64,000 bases of DNA, taken from the NCBI RefSeq assembly GCF_003008575.1, contig NZ_CP027667.1, forward strand, positions 1,306,501 to 1,370,500, read 5' to 3'. The stretch comes from Melaminivora suipulveris. GTDB taxonomy: Bacteria; Pseudomonadota; Gammaproteobacteria; Burkholderiales; Burkholderiaceae_C. Below, piece by piece: positions 26,344 through 35,081 of this stretch (position 1 is the first letter of the stretch; every line of letters begins with the position of its first letter). A program made the position numbers and the translations under genes. A model generated the notes under the pieces. It searched no databases and was not told where the DNA came from. It worked only from the letters and a program-made list of their open reading frames with translations.

Positions 26344-26441
26344 GCCGTAAAAGCACTGCACCTCCCAACAGGCCCAATGGCGTGCGCGGCGCTGCCTAAG
26401 ATCAAGCACCTGCCGCCCGCGCGCCATTTTCTGATCCGCCG

Positions 26442-27194
26442 ATGTTCGATCTCGCCCTGCTCCTCGTTGCCGCCTTCGTCGCTGGCGCCCTCAATTCCGT
26501 GGCCGGCGGCGGCAGCTTCCTCACGCTGCCGGCGCTGGTGTTCACTGGCGTGCCGCCGGTCGTGGCCAATGCCACCGGCACGGTGGCTCTGCTGCCCGGC
26601 TACATGGCCGGCGCCTGGGGCTTTCGCGAGGACATGCAATCGCCGCCGGGCCTGTCGATGCGCTCCACTGTGGCGCTGTCGCTGATCGGCGGCTCGGCCG
26701 GCGCGGCGCTGCTGCTGGTCACCTCGGACGCCGCCTTCAACAAGATCGTGCCGTGGCTGCTGCTGGTGGCCACCGCGCTGTTCGCCTTCGGCCCGCAATT
26801 GCGCCAATGGGCGGGATCGGGCGGCCACGGCGCCGGCGCCTCGCCACTCAAGGCCGGCCTGGGCATGCTGGCCGTGGCCATCTACGGCGGCTATTTCAAC
26901 GGCGGGCTGGGCATCCTGCTGCTGGCGCTGTTCGGCCTGCTGGGACAGACGCAGCTCAACGCCATGAACGGCATGAAGAACCTGGTCTCCGCGCTGCTCA
27001 CCGCCATCGCGGTGGTCATCTACGCGGCCGGCGGCAAGGTGTTCTGGTACCAGGCGCTGGTCATGATGGTGGCGGCCACCGCCGGCGGCTACGGCGGCGC
27101 GCGCCTGGCGCGCAAGCTGCCGCCAGCCGTGCTGCGCTGGGGCATCGTCGCCACGGGGCTGGTCATGACGGCGCTGTTCTTCTGGAAGCAGTGA
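26442..27194 (+). CDS. TSUP (TauE/SafE) family membrane permease
   Basis: A 250-residue integral membrane protein with about eight hydrophobic segments. The two family repeats are visible: FVAGALNSVAGGGSFLTLPAL at the N-terminus and AIYGGYFNGGLGILLLALFG in the middle. TSUP proteins export or import sulfite, sulfoacetate or other sulfur and organic anions. Neighbours (ybeY, dtd) do not indicate the cargo. Confidence 0.85.
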   Translation: MFDLALLLVAAFVAGALNSVAGGGSFLTLPALVFTGVPPVVANATGTVALLPGYMAGAWGFREDMQSPPGLSMRSTVALSLIGGSAGAALLLVTSDAAFNKIVPWLLLVATALFAFGPQLRQWAGSGGHGAGASPLKAGLGMLAVAIYGGYFNGGLGILLLALFGLLGQTQLNAMNGMKNLVSALLTAIAVVIYAAGGKVFWYQALVMMVAATAGGYGGARLARKLPPAVLRWGIVATGLVMTALFFWKQ

Positions 27195-27203
27195 ATTGCG
27201 CGT

Positions 27204-27262
27204 CTTGAAGGGTTTTCGGCCCTGAGCCGGCGTGATACAGGCGCAGGCAGCTATCTTTTTTG
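27204..27262 (-). repeat. interspersed repeat copy 7 (antisense, overlapping the dtd stop)
   Basis: Read on the minus strand: AAAAAAGATAGCTGCCTGCG, then TATCACGCCGGCTCAGGGCC, then GAAAACCC. The TAG of the conserved ATAGCT is the dtd stop codon; the last dtd residues (QKR) come from the repeat's A-rich edge. Confidence 0.7.
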
Positions 27263-27715
27263 CAGCAGCGCAGCCGGCTCGATGCGCAGCGGGATGGTCA
27301 CCGGCCCGTCGTTGACCAGGTGTACCTGCATGTCGGCGGCGAACTCGCCGGTCTGCACCTGCGGGTGCTGCGCGCGGGCGCGCTGCACGAAGTGGTCGTA
27401 CAGGCGCCGCCCCTCGGCCGGTGCGGCGGCCTGGCTGAAGCCCGGCCGGTTGCCGCCGCGCGTGTCGGCCGCCAGCGTGAACTGGCTGACCAGCAGCAGG
27501 CCGCCGCCCACGTCCTGCACGCTCAGGTTCATCTTGCCCGCCGGATCGTTGAAGATGCGCAGCTTGAGCAGTTTGGCCAGCAGCCGGTCGGCCTCGGCCT
27601 CGGTGTCGCCCTGCTCGGCGCACACCAGCACCAACAGGCCCTGGTCGATGCGGCCAATGGTCTGGCCGGCGACTTCCACGTGCGCCTGGCGCACGCGCTG
27701 CAAAACGCTGATCAT
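27251..27715 (-). CDS. dtd: D-aminoacyl-tRNA deacylase
   Basis: A 154-residue enzyme that hydrolyses D-amino acids mis-attached to tRNA. Family signatures are [15 protein letters not shown] at the start, the active-site motif [21 protein letters not shown] near residue 75 (SQFTL), and the Gly-cis-Pro motif region in [13 protein letters not shown] (NxGPVT). Its ATG overlaps the stop of the upstream cation-efflux gene (ATGA), indicating translational coupling. The C-terminus ends inside an interspersed repeat. Confidence 0.95.
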   Translation of the reverse strand: MISVLQRVRQAHVEVAGQTIGRIDQGLLVLVCAEQGDTEAEADRLLAKLLKLRIFNDPAGKMNLSVQDVGGGLLLVSQFTLAADTRGGNRPGFSQAAAPAEGRRLYDHFVQRARAQHPQVQTGEFAADMQVHLVNDGPVTIPLRIEPAALLQKR

Positions 27716-28692
27716 GCGATGCCCTCCCCGCTGCCTTGTCGCTGCTCGCCCTGCTCGCGGCGCGCCTCCAGCACCTCGAACACGGTGGCGTGGTCGCGCG
27801 GCAGCAGCTCGATGGTGGCGCGCAGGCCGGGCACGGCGTGCAGGAGCGCCTGCTCGACGGCGCGGCGCTCGCGCGCGGCCTGGCCCAGCGTCCAGTCGTG
27901 CGGCAGGTGCATGTGCAGCTCCAGGTGGCTGCGCGCGCCGGCGCGGCGCGACACCAGGCCGTCGAACTGCACGGCGCCTTCGCTGGCCGCGGCATGCTCG
28001 TCCAGCACGGCCTGCACGCGCGCCAGCTGCTCGGGCGCCATGGCCTCGTCCATCAGGCCCTGCGAGGCGTCCCACAGCAGCCGCGCGCCCTCGCGCAGGA
28101 TGTTCAGCGCCACGCCGATGGCCACCAGCGGATCCAGCCACAGCCAGCCGGTGGCGCGCACCGCCAGCAGGCCGACGACCACGCCGATGGACGTCCACAC
28201 GTCGGTGATCAGGTGGCGCGCATCGCCCTCCAGCGCCGCCGACTGGTGCACGCGCGCCGCGCGCAACAAGACCCAGGCCAGCGCGCCGTTGAAGGCGGTG
28301 CTGAGCAGCGCCAGGCCCATGCCCCAGCTCAGCTCCTCCACGGGCTGCGGGTGCAGCAGGCGCAGCCCCGCGGCCCAAAGAATGGCCACGGCCGCGCCCA
28401 GGATCAGGATGCCTTCGAAGCCCGATGAGAAATATTCGGCCTTGTGGTGCCCGTAGGGGTGGCAATCATCGGCAGGGCGCCGCGCCACGGTGACCATGGT
28501 CAGCGCGAACATGGCGCCGGCCAGGTTGACGAACGACTCCATGGCGTCGGACAGCAGGCCCACCGAGCCGCTGATCCACCAGGCCAGCGTCTTCAGCGCG
28601 ATGGTCAGCAGCGCCACGCCGACCGACACGCGCAGCAGGTTGACCGGGGTCATCCAGGCGGGCAGGGGTTTGGCGGGCGGGATCTCGGACAT
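27712..28692 (-). CDS. cation diffusion facilitator transporter
   Basis: A 326-residue CDF efflux protein with six predicted membrane segments. Metal-site residues are visible in [14 protein letters not shown] (site A, helix 2) and in [19 protein letters not shown] (site A, helix 5; HxxxD). [13 protein letters not shown] is the conserved loop after helix 2. The cytoplasmic C-terminal domain includes [18 protein letters not shown]. The substrate is probably Zn2+, Fe2+, Co2+ or a related ion. The stop overlaps dtd by ATGA. Confidence 0.85.
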   Translation of the reverse strand: MSEIPPAKPLPAWMTPVNLLRVSVGVALLTIALKTLAWWISGSVGLLSDAMESFVNLAGAMFALTMVTVARRPADDCHPYGHHKAEYFSSGFEGILILGAAVAILWAAGLRLLHPQPVEELSWGMGLALLSTAFNGALAWVLLRAARVHQSAALEGDARHLITDVWTSIGVVVGLLAVRATGWLWLDPLVAIGVALNILREGARLLWDASQGLMDEAMAPEQLARVQAVLDEHAAASEGAVQFDGLVSRRAGARSHLELHMHLPHDWTLGQAARERRAVEQALLHAVPGLRATIELLPRDHATVFEVLEARREQGEQRQGSGEGIA

Positions 28693-28748
28693 GCGCAGGA
28701 TTATGGGATGGCCGCCGCGCCACGCGCGTTCTCGTCAAAGCGCGAAAG

Positions 28749-30887
28749 ATGGGCTATAAGTTTCCATACGACCGCCGCATGGACACTCTCGCCCCTCCCC
28801 CCTCGCCCACGGACGCAGACACCTGCGCCAGCTCCGAGGTGCGCGTGCATCCGGACCTGCTGCCGGGCGCCATGCCGGCGCTGCTGGCCCACTTCGATCC
28901 GCAATCGCTGCGCTGCCGCTTCGCCAGCCCCGACTACGCGCGCCAGGCCGGCCACACCCCGGCCAGCATTCTGGGTCGCCCGCTGCGTGAATTGGTGGAT
29001 GACGCGCAGTGGCGCGTGCTGGCGCCGGCGCTGCGCCAGGCGCAGGCCGGGCGCGCCGCGCAGTGCCGCTGCGAGCGCGCGCCAGCCGGCGGCGAGCCGC
29101 GCGTACTGTTGATCGATGTACTGCCCCAGTTTGCGGCGCCCGCGCCCGAGGGCGGCCCGGCGCAGGTGGTGGGCCTGTTCCTCGTGGCGCAGGACGCCAG
29201 CCGGCAGCTGCGCGCCGAGCGCGCGGTGCAGGAGAGCGAAGAGCGCATGCGCAAGTTCTCTGCTGCGACCGAGGAGGGCATCGCCTTCCACACCGATGGC
29301 TTCATCACCGACTGCAACGAGGCGCTGCTGCACCTGACGGGCTACCGGCGCGCCGAGGTGCTGGGCCGCTCCCTGCTGGAATTCATCCACCCGCAGGACC
29401 ACGAGTCCGTGCGCAGCTACGTCGGGCAGGGCCGCGAGGATCCTTACGAGGTCGCCGTCTTTCACAAGGACGGCAGCCTGGTGACCCTGGAAGTGGTGGG
29501 CAAGACCATGCCGCGCGCGGCCGGCGGCTACCGCGTGGTGGTGGTGCGCGATGCCACGGCGCGGCACCAGGCGCAGCAGCGCGCCGAGTTCCTGACCTGG
29601 CACGACCCGCTGACGCAGCTGCCCAACCGGCGCCACCTGATGCGCCAGCTGGAACGGCTGCAGCAGCAGGCGCAGGAACGCCCGGTGCAGGCGGCGCTGC
29701 TGTTTCTGGACCTGGACCACTTTCGTACCGTCAACGAGTCGCTGGGCCACGCCGCGGGCGATCAATTGCTGTGCGAGGTGGCGCGGCGCCTGCAGGCCGT
29801 TGCCGGCGCCGGGCGCCACTTCATCGCCCGCGTCGGCGGCGACCAGTTCGTCATGCTGCTTTCCGACGTGGACGGTCACGATGCCGCCGCGCGCGAGGCC
29901 GATGCGCTGCTGGCGCATGTACGCGCGCCGTACGCCATCGACGGCACGCCGGTGTCGATCTCGCCCTCGCTGGGCATCAGCCTGTTCCCGGGCGACGGTC
30001 ACGTCGCCGACGAGCTGCTGCGCCGCGCCGCCAGCGCCATGCAGCAGGCCAAGGACAGCGGGCGCGGCACGCGCCTGTTCTACGCGCCGGGCATGGAGGG
30101 CCAGCCGGCGCTGCTGCTGCGCCAGGAGCACCTGCTGCGCGAGGCCGTCGAGCAGCAATCCTTCGAGCTGCACTACCAGCCGCAGGTGGAGGTCGCCAGC
30201 GGCCGGCTGCGCGGACTGGAGGCGCTGGTGCGCTGGCAGCATCCCGAGCAGGGCCTGGTCGGGCCGGACGCCTTCATCGGCCTGGCCGAATCGCGCGGCC
30301 TGATCACGCACATCGGCCGCTGGGTGTTGCGCCGCGCCTGCCGCCAGATGCGCACCTGGCACGACGCCGGCCTGCCGCGCGTGCCGGTGGCGGTGAACCT
30401 GTCGGCCATCGAGTTCCGCCAGCGCGACGTGGTCGGCGACATCGCCCAGGTGCTGCGCGAGAGTGGCCTGGCGCCGCAATTCCTGGAGGTGGAGATCACC
30501 GAATCGGTGCTGATGCACGACGTCGAGGGCACGCGCGCCACCCTGGCCGCGCTGCAGACGCTGGGCGTGGCGGTGACGGTGGACGACTTCGGCACCGGCT
30601 ACTCCTCGCTGGCCTACCTGAAGCGCTACCCGCTGGACAAGATCAAGGTCGACCGCTCCTTCGTCATGGACACGCCGAATGACGCGGGCGACGTGGCCAT
30701 CGTGACCGCCGTGGTGCAGCTGGCGCGCGGCCTGCAGCTCAGGTCGGTCGCCGAGGGCGTGGAGACCGACGAGCAAATGGCACTGCTGCGCCGCCTGGGC
30801 TGCGATCTGGCGCAGGGCTTCGGCGTCTCGCGCCCGCTGCCCGCGGTGCAGATACAGGCCTGGATGCAGTCCCTGCCAGCCTCCTGA
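28749..30887 (+). CDS. PAS-PAS-GGDEF-EAL cyclic-di-GMP protein
   Basis: A 712-residue signalling protein. Residues about 40-150 and 165-280 are PAS sensor domains (second: GFITDCNEALLHLTGYRRAEVLG). The GGDEF domain (about 285-445) has VGGDQF in place of the GG(D/E)EF active site, so cyclase activity is doubtful. The EAL domain (460-705) keeps the phosphodiesterase residues: EALVRW, VNLSAIEF, EITES, DDFGTGYSS, KIKVDRSFV and AEGVET. It is therefore predicted to hydrolyse c-di-GMP. No membrane segment is seen. ATG at 28779 is an alternative start; neither has a strong ribosome site. Confidence 0.85.
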   Translation: MGYKFPYDRRMDTLAPPPSPTDADTCASSEVRVHPDLLPGAMPALLAHFDPQSLRCRFASPDYARQAGHTPASILGRPLRELVDDAQWRVLAPALRQAQAGRAAQCRCERAPAGGEPRVLLIDVLPQFAAPAPEGGPAQVVGLFLVAQDASRQLRAERAVQESEERMRKFSAATEEGIAFHTDGFITDCNEALLHLTGYRRAEVLGRSLLEFIHPQDHESVRSYVGQGREDPYEVAVFHKDGSLVTLEVVGKTMPRAAGGYRVVVVRDATARHQAQQRAEFLTWHDPLTQLPNRRHLMRQLERLQQQAQERPVQAALLFLDLDHFRTVNESLGHAAGDQLLCEVARRLQAVAGAGRHFIARVGGDQFVMLLSDVDGHDAAAREADALLAHVRAPYAIDGTPVSISPSLGISLFPGDGHVADELLRRAASAMQQAKDSGRGTRLFYAPGMEGQPALLLRQEHLLREAVEQQSFELHYQPQVEVASGRLRGLEALVRWQHPEQGLVGPDAFIGLAESRGLITHIGRWVLRRACRQMRTWHDAGLPRVPVAVNLSAIEFRQRDVVGDIAQVLRESGLAPQFLEVEITESVLMHDVEGTRATLAALQTLGVAVTVDDFGTGYSSLAYLKRYPLDKIKVDRSFVMDTPNDAGDVAIVTAVVQLARGLQLRSVAEGVETDEQMALLRRLGCDLAQGFGVSRPLPAVQIQAWMQSLPAS

Positions 30888-30921
30888 AAGCAGGCCTGCG
30901 CCGCGTGGACAATAGCCCACC

Positions 30922-32403
30922 ATGGCGCAGTTACCCGATCTCCCCGAACCCACCCTGCACAGCGATCCGGCCGAGGCTCTGGCCCAGGTGCAGCACCTGT
31001 ACCAGCAGCAGATCGAGCACTTGCGGCGCGCCATGCAGGGCTTTGTCGCTGGCGAAACCCCGGACGCACCAGTGCGGGCCTTCTACCCTTACGTGCGCAT
31101 GCAGATCGCCACCGTGGCTCGCGCGCCCACGCACCTGGCCTACGGCTTCGTCGAGGGCCCTGGGCGCTACGAGACCACGCTGACGCGTCCCGACCTGTTC
31201 GCGCGCTACTACCTGGAGCAGTTCACGCTCCTGCGTGCCAGCCACGGCGTGGACCTGGAGGTGGGCCTGTCCGAGCAGCCCATCCCCATCCATTTCTCGT
31301 TCGCCGAGCACGACCACATCGAGGGCAGCTTGAGCGCCGAGCGGCGCCTGCTGATGCGCGACGTGTTCGACCTGCCCGACCTGTCTGCCATGGACGACGG
31401 CATCGCCAACGGCGCGCACGCCGCGCGGCCCGGCGAGGCGCAGCCGCTGGCGCTGTTCACCGCCCCGCGCGTGGATTACTCGCTGCACCGCCTGCGCCAC
31501 TACACCGGCACGCAACCCGAGTGGTTCCAGAACTTCGTGCTGTTCACCAACTACCAGTTCTACATCGACGAGTTCGTGCGCTTGGGCCGCGCCGAGATGG
31601 CCAACCCGGCCAGCGAATACACCGCCTTCATCGAGCCGGGCAATGTCGTCACGCGCCGCGCGGGCCTCGCGCCCGAGGACGCCGACGCGCTCGGCAGCCC
31701 CCCGCCGCGCCTGCCGCAAATGCCCGCCTACCACCTGGTGCGCGAGGGGCGCAGCGGCATCACCATGGTCAACATCGGCGTCGGCCCGGCCAACGCCAAG
31801 ACCATCACCGATCACATCGCCGTGCTGCGCCCGCACGCCTGGATGATGCTGGGCCACTGCGCCGGCCTGCGCAACAGCCAGCAGCTGGGCGACTATGTGC
31901 TGGCGCACGCCTACGTGCGCGAGGACCACGTGCTGGATGAAGAATTGCCGCTGTGGGTGCCGATTCCCGCGCTGGCCGAGATCCAGGTGGCCCTGCAGCA
32001 GGCCGTGGCCGAGGTGACGCAGATGCCCGGCGACCAGCTCAAGCGCATCATGCGCACCGGCTCGGTGGCCAGCACCGACAACCGCAATTGGGAGCTGCTG
32101 CCCGACAACCTGCCGCAGCGGCGCTTCAGCCAGAGCCGCGCCATCGCCCTGGACATGGAAAGCGCGACCATCGCCGCCAACGGCTTTCGCTTCCGCGTGC
32201 CCTACGGCACCTTGCTGTGCGTGAGTGACAAGCCGCTGCACGGCGAGATCAAGCTGCCCGGCATGGCGAATCACTTTTATCGCGAGCGCGTCGACCAGCA
32301 CCTGCGCATCGGCATGCGCGCCATCGACATCCTGCGCGCCGGCGGCACGCACCGGCTGCACAGCCGCAAGCTGCGCAGCTTTGCCGAGGTGGCGTTTCAG
32401 TAA
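30922..32403 (+). CDS. amn: AMP nucleosidase
   Basis: A 493-residue enzyme that cleaves AMP to adenine and ribose-5-phosphate. The N-terminal Amn-specific domain (about 1-190) includes FAEHDHIEGSL. The C-terminal nucleoside-phosphorylase-like domain holds ITMVNIGVGPANAKTITDHI, LMLGHCAGLR-type block MMLGHCAGLRNSQQLGDYV, and DMESATIAANGFRFRVPYG. The length is as expected. The last about 80 codons (32160-32403) exist a second time at 34757-35000, beyond the restriction-modification cassette, at roughly 90-95 percent identity. Confidence 0.95.
   Translation: MAQLPDLPEPTLHSDPAEALAQVQHLYQQQIEHLRRAMQGFVAGETPDAPVRAFYPYVRMQIATVARAPTHLAYGFVEGPGRYETTLTRPDLFARYYLEQFTLLRASHGVDLEVGLSEQPIPIHFSFAEHDHIEGSLSAERRLLMRDVFDLPDLSAMDDGIANGAHAARPGEAQPLALFTAPRVDYSLHRLRHYTGTQPEWFQNFVLFTNYQFYIDEFVRLGRAEMANPASEYTAFIEPGNVVTRRAGLAPEDADALGSPPPRLPQMPAYHLVREGRSGITMVNIGVGPANAKTITDHIAVLRPHAWMMLGHCAGLRNSQQLGDYVLAHAYVREDHVLDEELPLWVPIPALAEIQVALQQAVAEVTQMPGDQLKRIMRTGSVASTDNRNWELLPDNLPQRRFSQSRAIALDMESATIAANGFRFRVPYGTLLCVSDKPLHGEIKLPGMANHFYRERVDQHLRIGMRAIDILRAGGTHRLHSRKLRSFAEVAFQ
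32160..32403 (+). repeat. long direct repeat, copy 1 (amn 3' end)
   Basis: About 243 bp covering ATIAANGFRFRVP to the stop codon of amn. The second copy is at 34757-35000. The two copies border the vsr/methyltransferase/endonuclease cassette and differ at scattered, mainly third-codon, positions. Confidence 0.9.
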
Positions 32404-32424
32404 GCAGCAGCGCTCCATGCGACC

Positions 32425-32832
32425 ATGGACACATTGAATCCCGAAGAGCGCAGCGAGCGCATGCGCCGTATCCGCGCGAAAAATACCGTCCCCGAAATGG
32501 TGGTTCGCGGCTTCGTGCACGCGCTGGGCTTTCGCTACCGCCTGCATGACAAGAACCTGCCAGGTTGTCCCGATCTCGTCTTTCCCGCGCGCCACAAGGT
32601 CATCTTGGTCCATGGCTGTTTTTGGCATCGGCACAATCGCTGCCCGCTGGCGCGACTGCCAAAATCCCGACTAGATTTCTGGTTGCCAAAGCTTGAGGGG
32701 AACAAGCGGCGAGACGCACTCAAACTCCGTCAACTCTCGCGATTGGGCTGGAAATCGCTCGTGATCTGGGAGTGCGAACTGCGCGACCCAATGCGGGTCA
32801 TGTTCAAGACACTGATGTTTCTGGAGGATTAG
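32425..32832 (+). CDS. vsr: very short patch repair endonuclease
   Basis: A 135-residue Vsr protein, which nicks next to T:G mismatches arising from deamination of 5-methylcytosine. Family blocks are RSERMRRIRAKNTVPEMVVR, LPGCPDLVFPARHKVILVHG with the catalytic Asp, CFWHRHNRCPLARLPKSR, and RLGWKSLVIWECEL. It lies 21 bp after amn and directly precedes the cytosine methyltransferase, the usual vsr-dcm pairing. The gene is visibly less GC-rich than its surroundings, consistent with acquisition. Confidence 0.93.
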   Translation: MDTLNPEERSERMRRIRAKNTVPEMVVRGFVHALGFRYRLHDKNLPGCPDLVFPARHKVILVHGCFWHRHNRCPLARLPKSRLDFWLPKLEGNKRRDALKLRQLSRLGWKSLVIWECELRDPMRVMFKTLMFLED

Positions 32833-32834
32833 CG

Positions 32835-34067
32835 ATGTCCCTGCATTCCATCGAACTATTCGCGGGCGCGGGTGGCTTGGCCCTTGGCGTTGCACTGGCC
32901 GGGTTCAAGACGCGCGCGGTGGTCGAATGGGACCAGTGGGCCTGCGACACGATCCGCGAAAACCAACGGCGTGGACACCCCCTCGTCGCGGGATGGCCTG
33001 TCATCCAGGGTGACGTGCGCGATTGGGTTCGCGACACCGGCACCGACGCACTCTCGCCCGATCTCGACTTGATCGCGGGCGGCCCGCCGTGCCAACCTTT
33101 CTCCATGGGGGGTAAGCACAAGGCACACCAGGACAGTCGCGACATGTTCCCCGTGACGGTGCAGGCCATTCGCCGCCTGCGCCCGAGGGCATTCATCATC
33201 GAGAACGTCAAGGGGCTGACCCGCTCGGCGTTTCACGACTACTACCAGTACATCCTGCTGCAGCTCCAGTTCCCCGAAATCGCACTCAAACCCGATGAAA
33301 GCTGGAGCGATCACAACCGCCGCCTTCAACGGCATCACACCGCCAAGGGTTCGCGCGCCAACGAACTGCGCTACCGAGTGACAGCGACACTGGTCAACGC
33401 CGCCAATCTTGGGGTGCCACAACGGCGAGAAAGAGTATTCATCGTCGGATTTCGGCACGACGTGGACGCGAACTGGTGTTTTCCGCGCCAGACCCATTCG
33501 CTGGATTCGCTTTTGCACGACCAGTGGGTCACAGGCCACTATTGGGATCGACACGAAGTAGCACGTCAGCACCGTCCCGCCCCGCCGCAGAGCTTGGCCG
33601 CCACCTTGAATCGTCTGCGGGGGCTGGGCCTTGGCCCCATGCACGCGCCATGGCAAACCGTGCGCGACGCGCTGCGCGGATTGCCCGAACCCACCACATC
33701 CGGTTGCCACATCCTGAACCACCGCCTGCAAGTCGGCGCGCGCTCGTATCCCGGCCACACCGGCAGCCCTCTTGATTTGCCCGCCAAGACACTCAAGGCA
33801 GGTGACCACGGAGTGCCGGGCGGCGAAAATATGCTATTGCGCCCTGATGGCTCGGTGCGGTACTTCACCGTTCGCGAATCGGCGCGCTTGCAAACTTTCC
33901 CGGACGGCTACGAACTGCACGGATCCTGGTCCGAAGCCATGCGCCAGTTGGGCAACGCCGTTCCCATGCTGCTGGGCCGCGCGGTGGCGGCCAGCGTGGC
34001 GGAACACCTGCTGCTGTCCTCGACACAGGGCATGTCTAAATATCCAGTGGCCGCGAGCCTCGCTTGA
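32835..34067 (+). CDS. DNA (cytosine-5-)-methyltransferase
   Basis: A 410-residue C5 methyltransferase. Motif I is ELFAGAGGLALG, motif IV GGPPCQPFS with the catalytic Cys, motif VI ENVKGL, motif VIII QRRERVFIVGF, motif IX RESARLQTFP and motif X QLGNAVP. The variable target-recognition region is about 240-345. It starts 2 bp after vsr, with GGAGG preceding the ATG, and ends just before the endonuclease gene. By association with an Eco29kI-like enzyme the target is probably CCGCGG; that is inference. Confidence 0.93.
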   Translation: MSLHSIELFAGAGGLALGVALAGFKTRAVVEWDQWACDTIRENQRRGHPLVAGWPVIQGDVRDWVRDTGTDALSPDLDLIAGGPPCQPFSMGGKHKAHQDSRDMFPVTVQAIRRLRPRAFIIENVKGLTRSAFHDYYQYILLQLQFPEIALKPDESWSDHNRRLQRHHTAKGSRANELRYRVTATLVNAANLGVPQRRERVFIVGFRHDVDANWCFPRQTHSLDSLLHDQWVTGHYWDRHEVARQHRPAPPQSLAATLNRLRGLGLGPMHAPWQTVRDALRGLPEPTTSGCHILNHRLQVGARSYPGHTGSPLDLPAKTLKAGDHGVPGGENMLLRPDGSVRYFTVRESARLQTFPDGYELHGSWSEAMRQLGNAVPMLLGRAVAASVAEHLLLSSTQGMSKYPVAASLA

Positions 34068-34072
34068 TCGAC

Positions 34073-35020
34073 ATGAGCGAACCAACACCCTTCAATCCAT
34101 TGGACAAGTTCAACCTCGGCCGCAGCGTGGCCGAGGCCCTGCTTGGGCGCAAGCCTGTCGCACTCGATGGCTTGGCGCGCTTTCAGGGTGCTGGCATCTA
34201 CGCCTTGTACTACACGGGCTCGTTTCCGGCATATCAAGCATTGAGCTCGCGCAATACGGGCACCGAAGGCTTGATTGATCCGATTTATGTGGGAAAGGCC
34301 ACCCCTGCCGGAGGCCGCAAGGGCGCTTCGCTCGACACAACGCCCAAGACCTGGGCGTTGTGCAAGCGCCTGGGAGAACATGCCGACAGCATCCGCGCCG
34401 CGCCGAATCTGCGCATCGACGACTTTCGCTGCCGCTATCTCGTCGTCGATGACATCTGGATTCCGTTGGGCGAGTCCTTGTTGATCGCCAAGTTCTCGCC
34501 GCTCTGGAACAGCCTGATCGACGGTTTCGGCAACCACGATCCGGGCAAGGGCCGCTACCAAGGCATGCGCACGCGCTGGGACGTGCTGCACGCGGGGCGC
34601 GCTTGGGCCGACCGCTGCGCCGCGCGGCCCGAGACCGCCGGCGATGTGGAACGCGAGGTTCGAGCCCATCTGGATCGCGTTATCCCACCGCCATCTCCTC
34701 ACTTTCTCGTCGAGGAAAAAAGGCGAGCTACCGCGTCATGCCGCCCGGCAAACAGTGAAAGCGACGATCGCCGCCAACGGCTTTCGCTTCCGCGTGCCCC
34801 ACGGCACGCTCTTGTGCGTCTCCGACAAGCCGCTGCACGGCGAGATCAAGCTGCCCGGCATGGCCAACCACTTCTACCGCGAGCGCGTTCAACAACACCT
34901 GCTCATCGGCATGCGCGCCATCGACATCCTGCGCGCCGGTGGCACGCACCGGCTGCACAGCCGCAAGCTGCGCAGCTTTGCCGAGGTGGCGTTTCAGTAA
35001 TTTCGCTACTAATTCTGTAG
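34073..35020 (+). CDS. Eco29kI-type GIY-YIG restriction endonuclease with read-through tail
   Basis: A 315-residue frame. Residues 1 to about 225 match the Eco29kI family: RFQGAGIYALYYTG (GIY-type core), DPIYVGKATPAG (YVG), EHADSIRAAPNLRIDDFRCR, SPLWNSLIDGFGNHDPGKGR, and WDVLHAGRAWADRC. Eco29kI itself is near 214 residues and cuts CCGCGG. From about residue 229 the frame runs into the second amn 3' copy out of frame, giving an Arg/His/Pro-rich tail of about 87 residues with no natural homology. The native stop appears lost at the junction. It begins 5 bp after the methyltransferase stop. Whether the fused enzyme is active is unknown. Confidence 0.85.
   Translation: MSEPTPFNPLDKFNLGRSVAEALLGRKPVALDGLARFQGAGIYALYYTGSFPAYQALSSRNTGTEGLIDPIYVGKATPAGGRKGASLDTTPKTWALCKRLGEHADSIRAAPNLRIDDFRCRYLVVDDIWIPLGESLLIAKFSPLWNSLIDGFGNHDPGKGRYQGMRTRWDVLHAGRAWADRCAARPETAGDVEREVRAHLDRVIPPPSPHFLVEEKRRATASCRPANSESDDRRQRLSLPRAPRHALVRLRQAAARRDQAARHGQPLLPRARSTTPAHRHARHRHPARRWHAPAAQPQAAQLCRGGVSVISLLIL
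34757..35000 (+). pseudogene. second copy of amn 3' end (direct repeat, copy 2)
   Basis: This stretch encodes ATIAANGFRFRVPHGTLLCV through SFAEVAFQ and a stop, in a frame different from the endonuclease frame that crosses it. It matches the last about 80 codons of amn with substitutions (for example Tyr to His, Asp to Gln) and a 2-base loss near its start. It has no start region of its own. It is followed within 3 bp by an interspersed repeat and then ackA, so this copy probably marks the original downstream border of amn. Confidence 0.85.
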
Positions 35021-35075
35021 CTGCTCGCGATTACTCCACGCCGGCTCAAGGCGGTTTTGACCCGAAAACAGGCGT
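35003..35075 (+). repeat. interspersed repeat copy 8 (after amn 3' copy)
   Basis: Pattern: TTCTGTAGCTGCTCGCGATT, then CTCCACGCCGGCTCAAGGC, then GGTTTTGACCCGAAAACAGG. It fills the gap between the duplicated amn end and the convergent ackA stop. Confidence 0.7.
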
Positions 35076-35081
35076 TTTTGG

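Noticed and set aside
28701..31034. A 777-residue minus-strand frame opposite the PAS-GGDEF-EAL gene
   Set aside because: Low-complexity shadow with no recognisable domain, while the other strand has all GGDEF/EAL motifs.
34644..35000. A separate gene for an AMP nucleosidase-like protein
   Set aside because: Only the last about 80 residues match amn; the upstream part comes from the endonuclease gene in another frame, so it is a duplicated fragment.
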